Below are positions 46,344 through 57,400 of a stretch of 64,000 bases of DNA, piece by piece (the first letter of the stretch is position 1; every line of letters starts with the position of its first letter). The notes under the pieces are model-generated. The model did not search any database, was not told the origin of the DNA, and worked only from the letters and a program-made list of their open reading frames with translations. The stretch lies in contig NC_084790.1 of NCBI RefSeq assembly GCF_028858725.1, forward strand, positions 3,044,001-3,108,000, in the 5' to 3' direction. Source of the DNA: Colius striatus (lineage: Eukaryota > Chordata > Aves > Coliiformes > Coliidae). The position numbers and the translations under genes are program-made.

Positions 46344-47100
46344 TGGGAGGGTGGGCGCCTGACCCCCCCTTCCCCCCAGCCCTGTGGGGACTGTGCTGTG
46401 TTCGTGTCTCTGTACTGGGGGGGGAGGGGGGGGGGTGGTGGTGGGAAGGGCGCTGCCCTGGAGGTTTTTGCTCTGTGCTGCCCCGAAACGCAGGCTGGCG
46501 TCCGGCTCTTGGTGTTTATGCCCCTTGTATAAACAGCAGCGGATTCGTCGCATGGTTTTTTGCTGTATGTTCCTTTTAAGAGGCCCAGCTTCGGCTTTTC
46601 CGCTTCTGCGAGCACCAGCCCCGCAGCCTCCCCCCCCTCCCCCTTGCTCCCCCCTGCCCCCTCGGGGCTGCTCGGGGCCGGGGCTTCAGCCTCAGGTTTC
46701 GCTTTCGCAGTGGTCACTAAGAATGTACGTGTGTCGCCTTCTTGTTCTGCCCTGTGGCTCTGTCCCCGGGGGATAGGGGAGGGAGGGGTTGGGGGGGGTC
46801 ACACCGGGGTCTGGGCATGGGGATGGGGGGTGGGGGGGATGGGACACACGTGTCAGCTGGGGTTTCACTCCACAGCCCCCCAGGGAGGAGGTTCCTGGCC
46901 TCTGTGTTCCCCACTGGAGCCGGTGCAGGGTGGAGACCGGGTGGGGATGGGGGAACCAGCGAGGGCCGTGGGGCATTGGGTTGGTCTGGAGGGAGTGGAG
47001 CCCTCTGCCCCTTCCCTCGCCCTGGCCAGGGAAGCTCTGGGGTCCTGGCCGTGTTATTTTTCTACCACAGAGTAAATAAAGCACGGAATATTTTTGTAAC
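46344..47100 (+). other. STAT5B: STAT5B 3'UTR and poly(A) signal
   Basis: About 750 nt from the stop codon to a canonical AATAAA at 47075-47080, followed by TATTTTTGTAACACAAAAGC and a GTGTGTCTTG downstream element. Contains a G-rich run (46418-46440). The next gene, GHDC, starts about 540 nt later on the same strand. Confidence 0.85.
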
Positions 47101-47469
47101 ACAAAAGCTCTGCGTTTCACGTGTGTCTTGGGGAGGGGGCAGGTAAAGGAGGGGGGTGGAGGGGAGCCCTCGGGCTACATGGCCCTGTGTCCCCCCCAGC
47201 TCTGCATGACACGGTGTTGTGCTCTGGGGCCACGCAGAGGGTTGGGGTCCATGTTCCCTTCTGCCTAGGGCAAGGGGGTGAGCAGGGGGGGCTGGATCTG
47301 GTATCCTGGGACAGGGAGGGGTGGGGGGAGCTACAGAGGAGGGCTGTGCGGGGCTGGGCACTTCTCCCCGGCGCAAAAGCAAAGCCCCGCAGCCACACTG
47401 CACCACTGTTACAAAGGAGAGAAGGGGCAGCGGCTGGGGGGAGCAGGCTCTTGGGTTTGAACTGCGCCG

Positions 47470-47642
47470 GGCTGGGCGAAGAAAGGAGAAAGCGAAAATA
47501 ACGCCCGAGGCGGAGCTGTCGGGGGCGGCGCCGGTCGCCGTCATTCTCCGTCATTTCTGCCGGAGGCGGAATAACCGGAGGGGTGCGGGGCAGGGGGGGG
47601 CGAGGGTCCCGGGCCCCTGCTCGGGGGCGGCCGCAGCTGGGG
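47470..47642 (+). promoter_or_regulatory. GHDC: GHDC promoter/5'UTR
   Basis: A short CpG-rich interval of about 170 nt before the GHDC ATG, with GC boxes (GGGGGCGGCG) and a repeated CCGTCATTYC motif at 47538-47560. The spacing to the STAT5B poly(A) site is only about 400 nt, so the two genes are nearly head-to-tail. Confidence 0.55.
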
Positions 47643-50600
47643 ATGCTCCTGGCCGTGGCCGTGGCCGTGGCCGTGGCCGTGGCCGTGGGGCTGCCCGTCG
47701 TCCCCGCGCTGCGGCACCGGCTGCTGCGCTGGGCTCTGTGCCGAGCCGCGGGTCGGTACCGGCGGCGGCTGGAGGTGCTGAGCGGCGACGTGTGTCCGAG
47801 CCAGGAGCGGCGGCTGCGGCGGCTGCAGCCCCCCGGCACGGCCGGCGGTGAGACGCGGCGGGAGGCGGCGCGGGGGCGGCCCGGGGCGCGGGGGTCTCAC
47901 CGCACCGCTGTCCCGCCAGGCTCCGAGGATTTCCGACGGCGTCACGCCCTGGGGCGGCGTCACCCTGATGCGGAGCAGGAGCCGGGCTGGGGGAAGGTCC
48001 CCCCGCTGCGGCCGTGGGCTCTGCTCTGCAGCTGCTGGGGCACCGACCCCCCGCTGCAGGTACGGGGATGGGGGTGGGCATGGGAAGGAGGATGGGGATG
48101 GGCATGGGCATGGGAGTGGGCATGGGGATGGGGATGGGCATGGGAAGGAGGATGAGGATGGGAATGGGAATGGGCATGGGAATGGGAAGGAGGATGAGGA
48201 TGGGCATGGGCATGGGCATGGGAAGGGGGATGGGAATGGGCATGGGAGTGGGAATGGGCATGGGAGTGGGCATGGGGATGGGGATGGGGATGGGCATGGG
48301 AGTGGGCATGGGAATGGGCATGGGAAGGAGGATGAGGATGGGGATGGGCATGGGAGAGGGCATGGGAAGAAGGATGAGGATGGGGATGGGGATGGGCATG
48401 GGAGTGGGCATGGGAAGGAGGATGAGGATGGGGATGGGGATGGGAATGGGAATGGGAAGGAGGATGAGGATGGGGATGGGCATGGGAGAGGGCATGGGAA
48501 GGAGGATGAGGATGGGGATGGGAATGGGAATGGGAATGGGAATGGGAAGGAGTATGGGGATAGGAATGGGAATGGGAATGGGAATGGGAATGGGCATGGA
48601 CATGGGAAGGAGGATGAGGATGGGGATGGACATGGGCATGGGCATGGGAGTGGGCATGGGGATGGGGATGGGGATGGGGATGGGGGTGAGGAGGGGGATA
48701 GGGATGGGGATGGGCCTGGGTAGGAGCATGAGGATGGGAATGGGCATGGGGATGGGAATGGGAATGGGAATGGGGGTGGGAATGGAGATGGACATGGGAG
48801 TGGGCATGGGGATGGGGATGAGGATGAGGATGGGGATAGGGACAGGGATGGGCATGGGAGATGGGGATGGGGATGAGGATGGGGATAGGGACGGGGATGG
48901 GCCTTGTGAGGAGGATGAGGATAGGGATGGGAATGGGCAGAGGGATGGGGAGGAGGATGAGGATGGGCATGGGGATGAGGGTAGGCATGGGGAGGAGGAG
49001 GAGGATGGAGGTGGGGATGGGCATGGGGATGAGGATGGGGAGGAGGATGGAGATGGGAGCGGGGATGAACGTGGGGATGAGGATGGGCATGGGAATGGGT
49101 ATGAGGGTGGGGATGAGGAGGATGGGGATGGGGAGGAGAAGGAGGATGGGGATGGGGGTGGGGATGAGCATGGGGATGGGCATGGGGTTGAGGATGGGGA
49201 TGGGGATGGGGATGGGGATGGGCACCAGCAACCCCTGCATAGCCACCAGGGTCTGCCCCCTGACCCTCACCTCTCCCCACACAGGGGTCCCTGCTCTACT
49301 TGGACACCCTCCATGCTGCCTTCCCACAGGCTCTGGCCCCCGGGGGCACAGCCTTGCTCTCCTGGGGGGCCGGTGCCCCCCGTGCCCCGGCAGGCTGGCC
49401 CCTGCCCACGCTGTACTGCACCCCGGCCGAGGCGGGGGCCGTGGCCTCGCGGGCTGCCGCGCTGCGGGTCCAGCTGCTCTTTGCCCTACGGGAACGTGCC
49501 CTGCGTGTGCTGGAAGCCGGGCTGCCCACTGAGCTGCACGATGCTCTGGCGACCCTACGCACCAGCTGGCCCGGGCTGGCCCAGGACCTGGCGCTGGGCA
49601 AGCTGAGCCCCCAGCCCGGGCTGCCTGAGGACACGCGGGGCCGGCTGCAGGCGTTGCTGGCCCCCGATGCCGCCCGGGCGGCCGAGCTCCGGGCCGAGTG
49701 CGGCCGCGGCTTCGAGGGCATCGTGCAGCGGCTGTGGCCTCAGCTGCAGGTGGTGGTGGTGCGGTCGGCACATGGAGCAGAGCAGCTCTACTGCGATGCC
49801 CTCTGCCAGGCCGACTGCAAGGGGCTGCCCTTCTACTGTCCCTTCTACCAGGCAGCGGGAGGTGAGTGCTCCCTGCGCGGCGCTGTCCCCACAACCTACC
49901 CCTTACAGTAGCACAAACCCCTCCTGGCCCTGCAGATGCGGGTGCTTCTCTGTGCCACATCCCTCCCTGGAAGAGGCCTGCTTGCTGTCCAAAAGCAGCT
50001 CAGTCCTGGCACCAACTGAGAAGCTCCCCCTTGGAAGGAGTGAGGCCACATGGGCAAGGATGGGGAGCTCCTGGGGGGGGTTCGTGCTGATATGTGTTGC
50101 CCTCTCAGCCCTGCTTGGTGTGAACTTGTGGCCAGAGGAGCCAGTGCCCCGATTCCTCCTGTGCCCTGACTGGGCTTTCTACGAGTTCCTGCCCTGTCCA
50201 GCCGAGGAGGAGCCCCAGACGGTGCTGCTGGGCGAGCTCTGGGAGGGACGCGAGTACGGGCTGGTCCTGACAGCTCACCCTGGAGACTACAGGTGCCTCC
50301 CTACTGCTGCGGTGGTCCGGGGGGGCTGCCCACCCCAGCCCCCATGCCTGGCACCATTTCCCCTCTTGCTCCCCTTTGCCCACGCAGGTGCCGTGCTGGG
50401 GAGGTGCTGAGAGTGGCTGGATTCCACAAGCAGTGTCCCGTGGTGGAGCCTGTGCGCAGGTGAAGACACCCCCAGCCCTCTCCCCTCACCTCAGGGGGCT
50501 GCATGGCAGGGGATCCTTGTGCCAGGCAGGGTCTAGAGGGGACAGTGCCACCCACCTCTGCCCCCTGCACCGCAGGGAGAGCCAGGTGCTGAGCGTGCGA

Positions 50601-51367
50601 GGCGAGAGCATCCCGGAGGAGCGGTTCTACCGGAGCCTGTGCCGCGCCGTGGGCATGTGGCCAGGCGCTCGCCTGGTCGACTACGTCTGTGTGGAGAGTG
50701 CCTTGCTGGGTGAGTCCCCCCCCAGAGCTGCCTGAACCCCCCCAAAGCACAGCCAGCACTTCACAAGCCTGTGCCAGCCCTGCTGCGCCCTGGGTTGCCG
50801 GCAGCCGGCGGGGCTGGAGGCTGCAGGTGGGTTTAACGTGCTGATGGTGCCGCTGCAGGTGCCTCTTCGGGGGCCTGTGCCCCGCATTATGAGGTGTTCG
50901 TGGAGCTGCGGGGCCTGCGGGACCTGTCAGAGGGGCAGCGCTACAAGGTGAGGGGCACGTGTGTGCTGCCCTGGGGCAAAGCCCTGGGGGTGGCTAGAGC
51001 CACGCTCTGAGGGTGCTGCTGGCATGCTTCGCTTCGGGAAGGGGGTGGCTGGGGAGCATGGCACAGCTCAACCCTGCTTAGGGTGGGCTGGTGAGGCCCC
51101 TGGGCACGGCACAGGGTGGTGGCTGCTTGTCTGGGACAGTGTGGGCGACCTGCCTTCTCTCTGCAGCTGGACCAGTGTCTCCAGGAGGATTTCCCCATCT
51201 ATAAGTCCTTCCGCTTCAAGGGCAGCATCGGGCCGCTGCGGCTGCACCTGGTGGGGGCTGGGGCCTTCCCCCGGCTGCGAGAGGCGCTGGGCTCCCCCCT
51301 CCCCATGCCCAGGGTGCTGCGGGAGGAGCGGCTGCTGCAGCTCATCCAGGGCACCGTCATCTCCTAG
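47643..51367 (+). CDS. GHDC: GHDC, GH3 domain-containing protein (8 exons)
   Basis: Exons: 47643-47847, 47920-48059, 49285-49861, 50109-50292, 50388-50459, 50576-50709, 50859-50947, 51167-51367. They join in frame to 1602 nt (533 aa plus TAG); human GHDC is 530 aa. The start MLLAVAVAVAVAVAVGL is a hydrophobic signal or anchor made of six Ala-Val pairs, followed by a basic region. The body matches vertebrate GHDC, with the RLWPQLQVVVV, GVNLWPEEP, EYGLVLT and HYEVFVELRGLRDLSE blocks and the end MPRVLREERLLQLIQGTVIS. The GH3 fold belongs to the ANL adenylating superfamily known in plants for acyl-amido synthetases; the vertebrate activity is unknown and it is reported at ER/nuclear-envelope membranes. 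It sits next to STAT5B, as in mammals. Intron 1 is only 72 nt; intron 2 is filled by a satellite. Confidence 0.95.
47652..47687 (+). repeat. GHDC: (GCCGTG)6 repeat encoding (Ala-Val)6 in GHDC
   Basis: Six perfect GCCGTG units right after codons 1-3 form the hydrophobic core of the N-terminal segment. Changes in copy number would change the hydrophobic length by two residues per unit without breaking frame. Confidence 0.95.
48063..49232 (+). repeat. GGGNAT hexanucleotide satellite filling GHDC intron 2
   Basis: About 1.17 kb of GGGGAT, GGGCAT and GGGAAT units, with interspersed GAGGAT and GGAAGGAGGATGAGGAT blocks that give a longer-range period. It begins 3-4 nt after the exon 2 donor and stops about 50 nt before the exon 3 acceptor. 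A G-run every 6 nt on the sense strand predicts strong RNA and DNA G-quadruplexes. Because the unit is a multiple of three without stops in most frames, long open frames (Met-Gly or His-Pro rich) appear on both strands; these are not genes. Confidence 0.97.
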
Positions 51368-52200
51368 GGCAGCCCCCAGCCCTGCTGCCCCCGCGGGCTT
51401 GCTTGGTGTGTGCTCTCTGGGGAGGGAGTGGGGCTGAGTCCATGGTGAGGGGCACAGGGGTGCAGGTGCCCAGCCCTAGGGGGGATTTGGCTGAGCAGAG
51501 CAGATGGAACCAGCGAGCTCAGCCGTGCCACTGCCTTGTGGTGGCAGCGGGTGCTGGTGGGTGCTGCCCGTGGGGATGCAGCAAGACGTGCAGCACACCC
51601 CAGCCAGCAGACCTGGCCCTTTGCTGGGCTGTTCTCGGTGCAGGATGGGACCGTGGGCACTTGTGAGTGCCATGGGGCAGCTGGGTGCTGTCACTGGTGG
51701 CCACGTCTCACCCTGCTCTGCCCAGTGCCTTGGCAGTGCCCTCATGCAGCCACAGCAGAGTGGGTGCCTGTGCCTTTCCCAAGGGACACCTCGATTGTCA
51801 CAACCTGTGACCAGTGCAGGAGGAACAGGCAAAACCTCCCTGGGAGCAGGAGGAGCAGCGGAGCATCGTGCCCATGCAGGAGCTCAGCTCATCCACACAC
51901 TGAGCTCCAGGGCTGTGTGTTTTCCCCTCGGCAGGGCTGCCATAGGCAGAGCGTGGGGTAGCCAGTGGTGGCAAGTGCTGTCTGCTGCGGAGCAGCTCCT
52001 CCTCCAGGCTGCAGCACACGTTGCTGGGTTAGGGAACAATGAGCTCCAGCGAGAGCTGCTTTTAATGTTCAAGAAAAAAACAACCCAGAAGCAAGAAAAA
52101 AGGGGATTATCTCTCCAAAATAAAGAAAGGGCAGCGCTCTGGGATCGATTTTTTTATATATATATATATACACACTATTATTTTTAATCCCCCATTAAAG
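51368..52200 (+). other. GHDC: GHDC 3'UTR and poly(A) signals
   Basis: The stop at 51365-51367 is followed by about 750 nt with AATAAA at 52119-52124 and a second weaker ATTAAA at 52194-52199. A (TA)n run lies between them at about 52154-52170. The first signal has only short GT content downstream; the second is followed by a T-rich and GT-rich stretch, so either may be used. Confidence 0.65.
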
Positions 52201-53099
52201 AGGTTTCTTGCTGACAGCTCTGACTGTGCTGGTGGTTGAGACTTTGCTGCTGTTGTTTCCTCAGGGGTCCTGGGGAAGGGGCAGCCATGAATATTTAACC
52301 AGTTCCACGTCTGGCTGAGGCTCTGAGGACGTTGAGCTCTTTGTGCCTTTGAGACACAAATGGCACTGATGGGAGGGACTGGTCCTTTCCCCTCCTGCTT
52401 GTTAAGGTTTATTTTAAGGGCTGGTGAGCCACGGGAGAACCTGCTGTGCAGGCAGCTGCTGCTGGGGTGAGGGCAACGTCTTGAACAAAGTCCACACAAA
52501 GCATCCTTCAGGGCAGTCAAAACCTCTGCCAGGGATGGAAATGAGGCTCAGGTCCCTTCCCTTATCCCTGTCAGGAAAGAAAGATCTGGAGCAAAAGCTC
52601 TGCTACAAGTAGGGGAGAAGCTGTGCTTGTGCCTTGGGGGGTACCAATGGCTGGGAGGGGGTGACTGGGGGAGCAGGGGAGAGCTGTGAGCCAATGTGGC
52701 AGGGGCATGTGTGCTGGACCTGATGGCATTGGCTGTGCCTGGCACTGTCAGGCTTGGGGCTGGGGTGCTGGGGGGAGCAGGGTGGTGAAGTTGGGGTCTG
52801 AGGGGGGCTCCTGGCCAGCCCTGTACTGGCAGAGACCTGCATAACTGGATCCAGAGAGCCCAGGAGAGCTGCCCATCCCACTGCCTGTGCCACACATACC
52901 CTGCAGGCACCGGCACTGAGGCCAGCACCTGGGCCCTTCCTGAGCTCTGCAGTGACCTGTGCCCAGCAAAGCCTTGAGCCCCATGCCTGGAAGAGCTGGG
53001 TTGGCCCAGGGCTTTGCCCATCTGCTCCAGTTGCTTCCTGGCCCTGCCTGGCCACTGACTGTGTTGAGGGCTGCAGGCTTGAGGCGGCAGGAGAACCCT
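52201..53099. other. GHDC-PLCL intergenic, nothing recognised
   Basis: No gene, repeat family or RNA gene recognised. The sequence is unique-looking and moderately GC-rich. Confidence 0.5.
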
Positions 53100-53865
53100 G
53101 CTGGGTACAGTTTGAGTGCTGGGCTGCAGGATGTGGGTGCCGGGTTGCAGGATATGGGTGCCAGTCTGCAGGGTGCAGTGTCGATTTGAATGCCAGTCTG
53201 CAGGGTGCTGGCATGTTTTGGGTGCCAGGCTGCAGGGTGTAAGGTCGATTTGAGTGTGAGAGGCTCGTTTTGGGTGCCAGGCTGCAAGGTGTGGGCTGGA
53301 TTTGAGTGCCAGGCTGCAGGATGCCAGTACATTTTGGGTACCAGGCTGCAGGGTGCAAGGTCGATTTGAGTGTGAGAGGCTCGTTTTGGGTACCAGTCTG
53401 CAGGGTGTGGGCTGGGTTTGGGTGCCAGGCTGCAGGATGCCGGCTCGTTTTGGGTACCAGGCTGCAGGGTGCAAGGTCGATTTGAGTGTGAGAGGCTCGT
53501 TTTGGGTACCAGTCTGCAGGGTGTGGGCTGGGTTTGGGTGCCAGGCTGCAGGATGCCGGCTCGTTTTGGGCACCAGGCTGCAGGGTGTGGGCTGGGTTTG
53601 GGTGCCAGGCTACGGGATGCCGGCACATTTTGGGTGCCAGGCTGCAGGATTCAAGGTCGATTTGAGTGTGAGAGGCTCGTTTTGGATGCCAGGCCGCAGG
53701 GTGTGAGCTGGGTTTGAGTACCAGGCGGCGGGATGCCGGCTCGTTTTGGGCACCAGGCTGCAGGGCGTGGGCTGGGTTTAGGTACCAGACTGCGGGATGC
53801 CGGCTCGTTTTGGGTACCGAGCTGCAGGGCGTGGGCTGGGCGGCGGTGCCCGGTTGCCGGGTGCG
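53100..53865 (+). repeat. VNTR with 116-bp higher-order unit upstream of the PLCL gene
   Basis: Roughly 30-32 bp sub-units built on GGGTACCAGGCTGCAGGRTG. A marker sub-unit AAGGTCGATTTGAGTGTGAG recurs at 53241, 53357, 53473 and 53653, i.e. at 116, 116 and 180 bp, showing a higher-order array of 116 bp with one extra sub-unit insertion. The array runs directly into the CpG promoter of the PLCL gene. A long open frame on the minus strand comes from the repeat, not from a gene. Confidence 0.95.
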
Positions 53866-54250
53866 GACTTGGACGGGGTCCCACCGGGATGGGGGCGGCC
53901 GCCGGGACCGGACGCTGCGGCGCTGGGCTGAGCCCGGTGCCCGGTGCCCGGTGGCCGTCTCCGCTCCCCACCGCTGCAGCGGCGGGGCGGGGGGGGAATG
54001 GGGGGAGCCGCGCCGTCCCCCGCCCGCGTCCCCGCCCCCGGCCCGGCCCGTCCCCTCCTCCCGGCCGCGCCGCCTCCCGCCCGCTCCGCCACTGAGCCCG
54101 CAGCGGCGGCGGCGGCGGGCGCAGGCTCCGGGGGCGCCCGGGGCCCCGCGGCGGCCGCTGCCCTGAGGCCGCGGGGGATGGCGGAGGGGCCCCGGGGTGC
54201 CCCGCCGCCCGGATCGCCCCGTCCCGCCGCTCCGCTGCCCAACGGGCCCC

Positions 54251-54297
<47 letters not shown>

Positions 54298-54470
54298 AGC
54301 CCCGGCTCGGGCTCGGGCAGCAGCAGCCGCGAGGACTCGGCGGAGCGGAGCCCCGCGCCCGCCGCGCCCCGGGCCAGCATCATGAAGGTGAGAGCTCCGC
54401 ACCGGCCCCGGCCCCTCCCGCCCTCCCCTCCCCGCCCCGAGGCGGGCTCCGGTGCGCCCCCCCCCCGCAC
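53830..54470 (+). promoter_or_regulatory. PLCL-family gene CpG-island promoter and exon 1
   Basis: Very high CpG density from the end of the VNTR through exon 1 and its donor. There is no TATA box. The reading frame is open upstream of the chosen ATG, so the 5' boundary of the mRNA cannot be fixed from sequence. Confidence 0.6.
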
Positions 54471-57400
54471 GCACCCCAGGGACCGGCGCCGCCCGGCACC
54501 TGCGCAGGGATGGGTTGTGGGGGAGGAAGGCTCAGCCGTGGCCCCGCGGGAGCTATGAGTCCCCCGGCCCCGGAGCCAGTGGGCACCGTCTCTGCCAGCC
54601 CGCTGTGCCCGCCGTATGTCCCCCGCTTCGCCCCCCGCCGTGCCCACCCCAGCGCTGGGGCGGGTCCGTGGAGCCGTGGGGCAGCTGCAGCCTCAGATCG
54701 GGGCTCGGGGGTTGTCCCCCGCCCGCTGCAACGGGCTCGTCGAGGCTGCTATCGCCAGGGCTGGCACCGTGTCTGCTCGCCCTGCCCGGCACCGCGGGTC
54801 CCCAAGGGCAAAGCCTGGCTCGGGCTCCGTGCGCTGCTGGGCCAGGCCCGTCCTCTTCGTGTGGCCGTGGGTTTCCCCGTCCTGCGGGTCTGCTGCACGC
54901 CCACGCTACTTTTGCCGTGGGAGCCACACCGCAGCATCGCCCTGTCCTGCTCAGGGCACCCATATGTGCCGGGGAGGAGATGCCTGCTCCTGGCTCCCAA
55001 GCATCTTCCCGTGCCCCCTCCTGCACTGAACCCTGGGCCCCGGCACGGGCAGCTCCGGACCTGCTCCCAACAGCCCCTCCCCGGAGCGGTGCTGTGGCCG
55101 GGCAGGGGGCACTGCCAGGGCTGTGGGTCAGGGAGGGTCTCTGGGGGTCTCCCACGTGAGTGTGCAGTGGGTCACATGTGTGCTTTCCTAAATGAGCCTC
55201 TCTAATTGTGCTCATGCCGGTGGTGCTCACTGACACAATGGGTCACATCCGCCCGGGACTCGCCTCCTGCTCCTGGCAGCCTATTTTAAGCCGGGATTGC
55301 TCCGGTGCTATTAATACCCTGTGTGGGGGCTGTTCCCGTAGTGCCGGCCCAGCCCCAGCCTCCTGCCCCCAGCACCCGGTTCTTTGGGCAGAGACATCGG
55401 GCCTTCCCTGTGCCCCTGCCTACTGGCCACCACAAACTGTTGCAGCTGCAGTCGGGCTGTGCCCCAGACGGGGAGGGCGAGAGGACCTCCCGGTGCCACC
55501 GTGCAGCCAGGCACCGGTGCCGAAACGCCATCTGTGGCCAATTTCCTTGGGCACCTCGCTGGGTTCTGCTCCTCCTGGGGCTGGACAGTGTGTCTCCCCC
55601 AAGCTCTCAGCCCAGGGACCGGCTGTGGGCCGTTGGGGAACCTCTTGCTTGCCCCCGGGCTGGGCGCATCCCTCGTCACCGCCGTGCGTCACCGCGGGAT
55701 TTGGCCTCACGTGAGGGTTGGGTGGCCGAGGGCCAGCGCTGGTGGGGGAGGGCAATGAGGAAAGGTCAAACCTGGTTGGTATCCCTAGCCTATGCTGGTC
55801 TCTGATGCACCTCATAGTCACTCCAGGGCCTGATCCTGCCCTGGTGCTGTAGGGTTGCGTGCCTGAAATTCTACAGCCTTGAATTCCTGAGGCTTGACCT
55901 GTTTCTGCCCCCAGACTGCCCATGCTGTGCTCCTCCTGTTTGGAGGCAGTGATCCTGCTGCCTCCCCAGCACAGCTCTCCTGTCCCTCAGCAGGGACAGA
56001 GCCCCGTCAGCCCCTCCACCACCTGAGACCCTGCTGTGGCCTGGCTCTCCCTGTGACTAGGAGGCCAGCTTGTGCCAGCTCTGCACAGCAGCTGAGGAGA
56101 GGGTCCCTGGGGACCCCTGGCAAGAGCTGGGGAGCAGCTGCCCAACCTTGATTCCGTGCAGGATGCTGAAGCCATTCCTGTGCTGTGGGTTCTGCGGCAG
56201 CTTCACATCCCCCCCCCCCTTACACAGTGGTGGGTGGGAGTTGGGGGTTGCAGGGCAGGGAGGGAGCCCAGCACCACGGGCCTGGCTACAGCTTGGAGTG
56301 AGGGCACAAATGAGCGGTGGGCAGCGGAGCAGTGGGCTGGGCAGGGGCTGGCTGCTGACAGAGCGCAGGCACGTGTGGGAAGAGCTGCTGGCTCTGTTGT
56401 TTTTTGGGATTTCCAGAAAAGGCTAGAGGAGTGAATCTGAAAGTGAGAATCACCAGCTGTGCTGGGGCATGGGGAGCCCAGGACTGGTTGTGCCAGGAGG
56501 TGGAAGAGCTGGCATCTACTCCCTGCCTTCTTCCCAGGCTGGAAGCAATGGGGGTTGGAAGTCTAATGGGCTGGGGGCATGCTGGAGAGACGCTGAGGGG
56601 GGCACTGGATCTGTTCCTCCCTCCTGCAGGCGACCCTTCCTTCCCCTGCACCCTGTCTCTGCCCCGTGCCAGCACCAGGAGCTGTGTGGTGCCTCTGTAC
56701 TGGCCTCTGGCTCCATGGCCCCTAGCTGGGTAGTGGCAGCTGGTGCCATGGGGAGGGGATGTGTCACTTACTATTTTCTTGGCAGGGAATAAATGACGGC
56801 AGAAAAGCCCTGGGTGTGCTTGGTCTCCCACCTCCTCCACTCCTGCACTGCCGGCTTCTGTCACCAGCCTTCACCCCTTCTCGCACTGCCCAGCCCAGGA
56901 TGGGGTCAGTGGGAAGAGCCAGGAACTGGGGAAAGCGGCTGTCGATGGGTCAGGTCACGGCCAGGCATCCCCAGGGGTGAAATGCACCCCCTACCCATAC
57001 CCCCCGTGGTGGGGAGAGGGCTCCTGCCGCCCAGGCAGCGGCAGTCGTGCTCTCCTGCCTGTGCAGCAGAGCCACGCTCAGGCTGAGATGCTTCAGTCCC
57101 AGAGGTTTTCAGTTCCTCTCCTGCTGTCACGAGCTGCTGTGCGTCTGGGACCTCCCTGGCTTAGCTTCAGGCGGGAAGAGGAGAAGGGAAGGGTGGCTGA
57201 TGGGCCCTTCCCCATCCCCACGGTTGCTTGTCTGGTGATGATGTAGGTCACGTGGCAGCTGAGATTAGGGCTGCCGTGCTTGCCAGGGCATTAATTGCAG
57301 GAGGTAATTGGCTGAAGAGGTGCTTAGCACATGCTGCAGAGCTGGGCAGGGCGCGGGCAGCTGCGTTGGGACGTGCCCTCCGTGCCCTGTGCTCGCTGCT

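Noticed and set aside
48014-49606. Plus-strand open frames of Met-Gly repeats over the same satellite
   Set aside because: Same cause; the composition is that of the repeat and it overlaps a confident exon of GHDC in another frame.
47960-49960. Very long minus-strand open frames (up to 666 codons, His/Pro-rich) across GHDC intron 2
   Set aside because: They are produced by the stop-free hexanucleotide satellite; no start context, no splice pattern and no protein family. GHDC reads through on the other strand.
52603-54474. A 623-codon minus-strand open frame upstream of the PLCL gene
   Set aside because: It covers the VNTR and the CpG promoter; the apparent protein is the translated repeat followed by low-complexity Ala/Gly.
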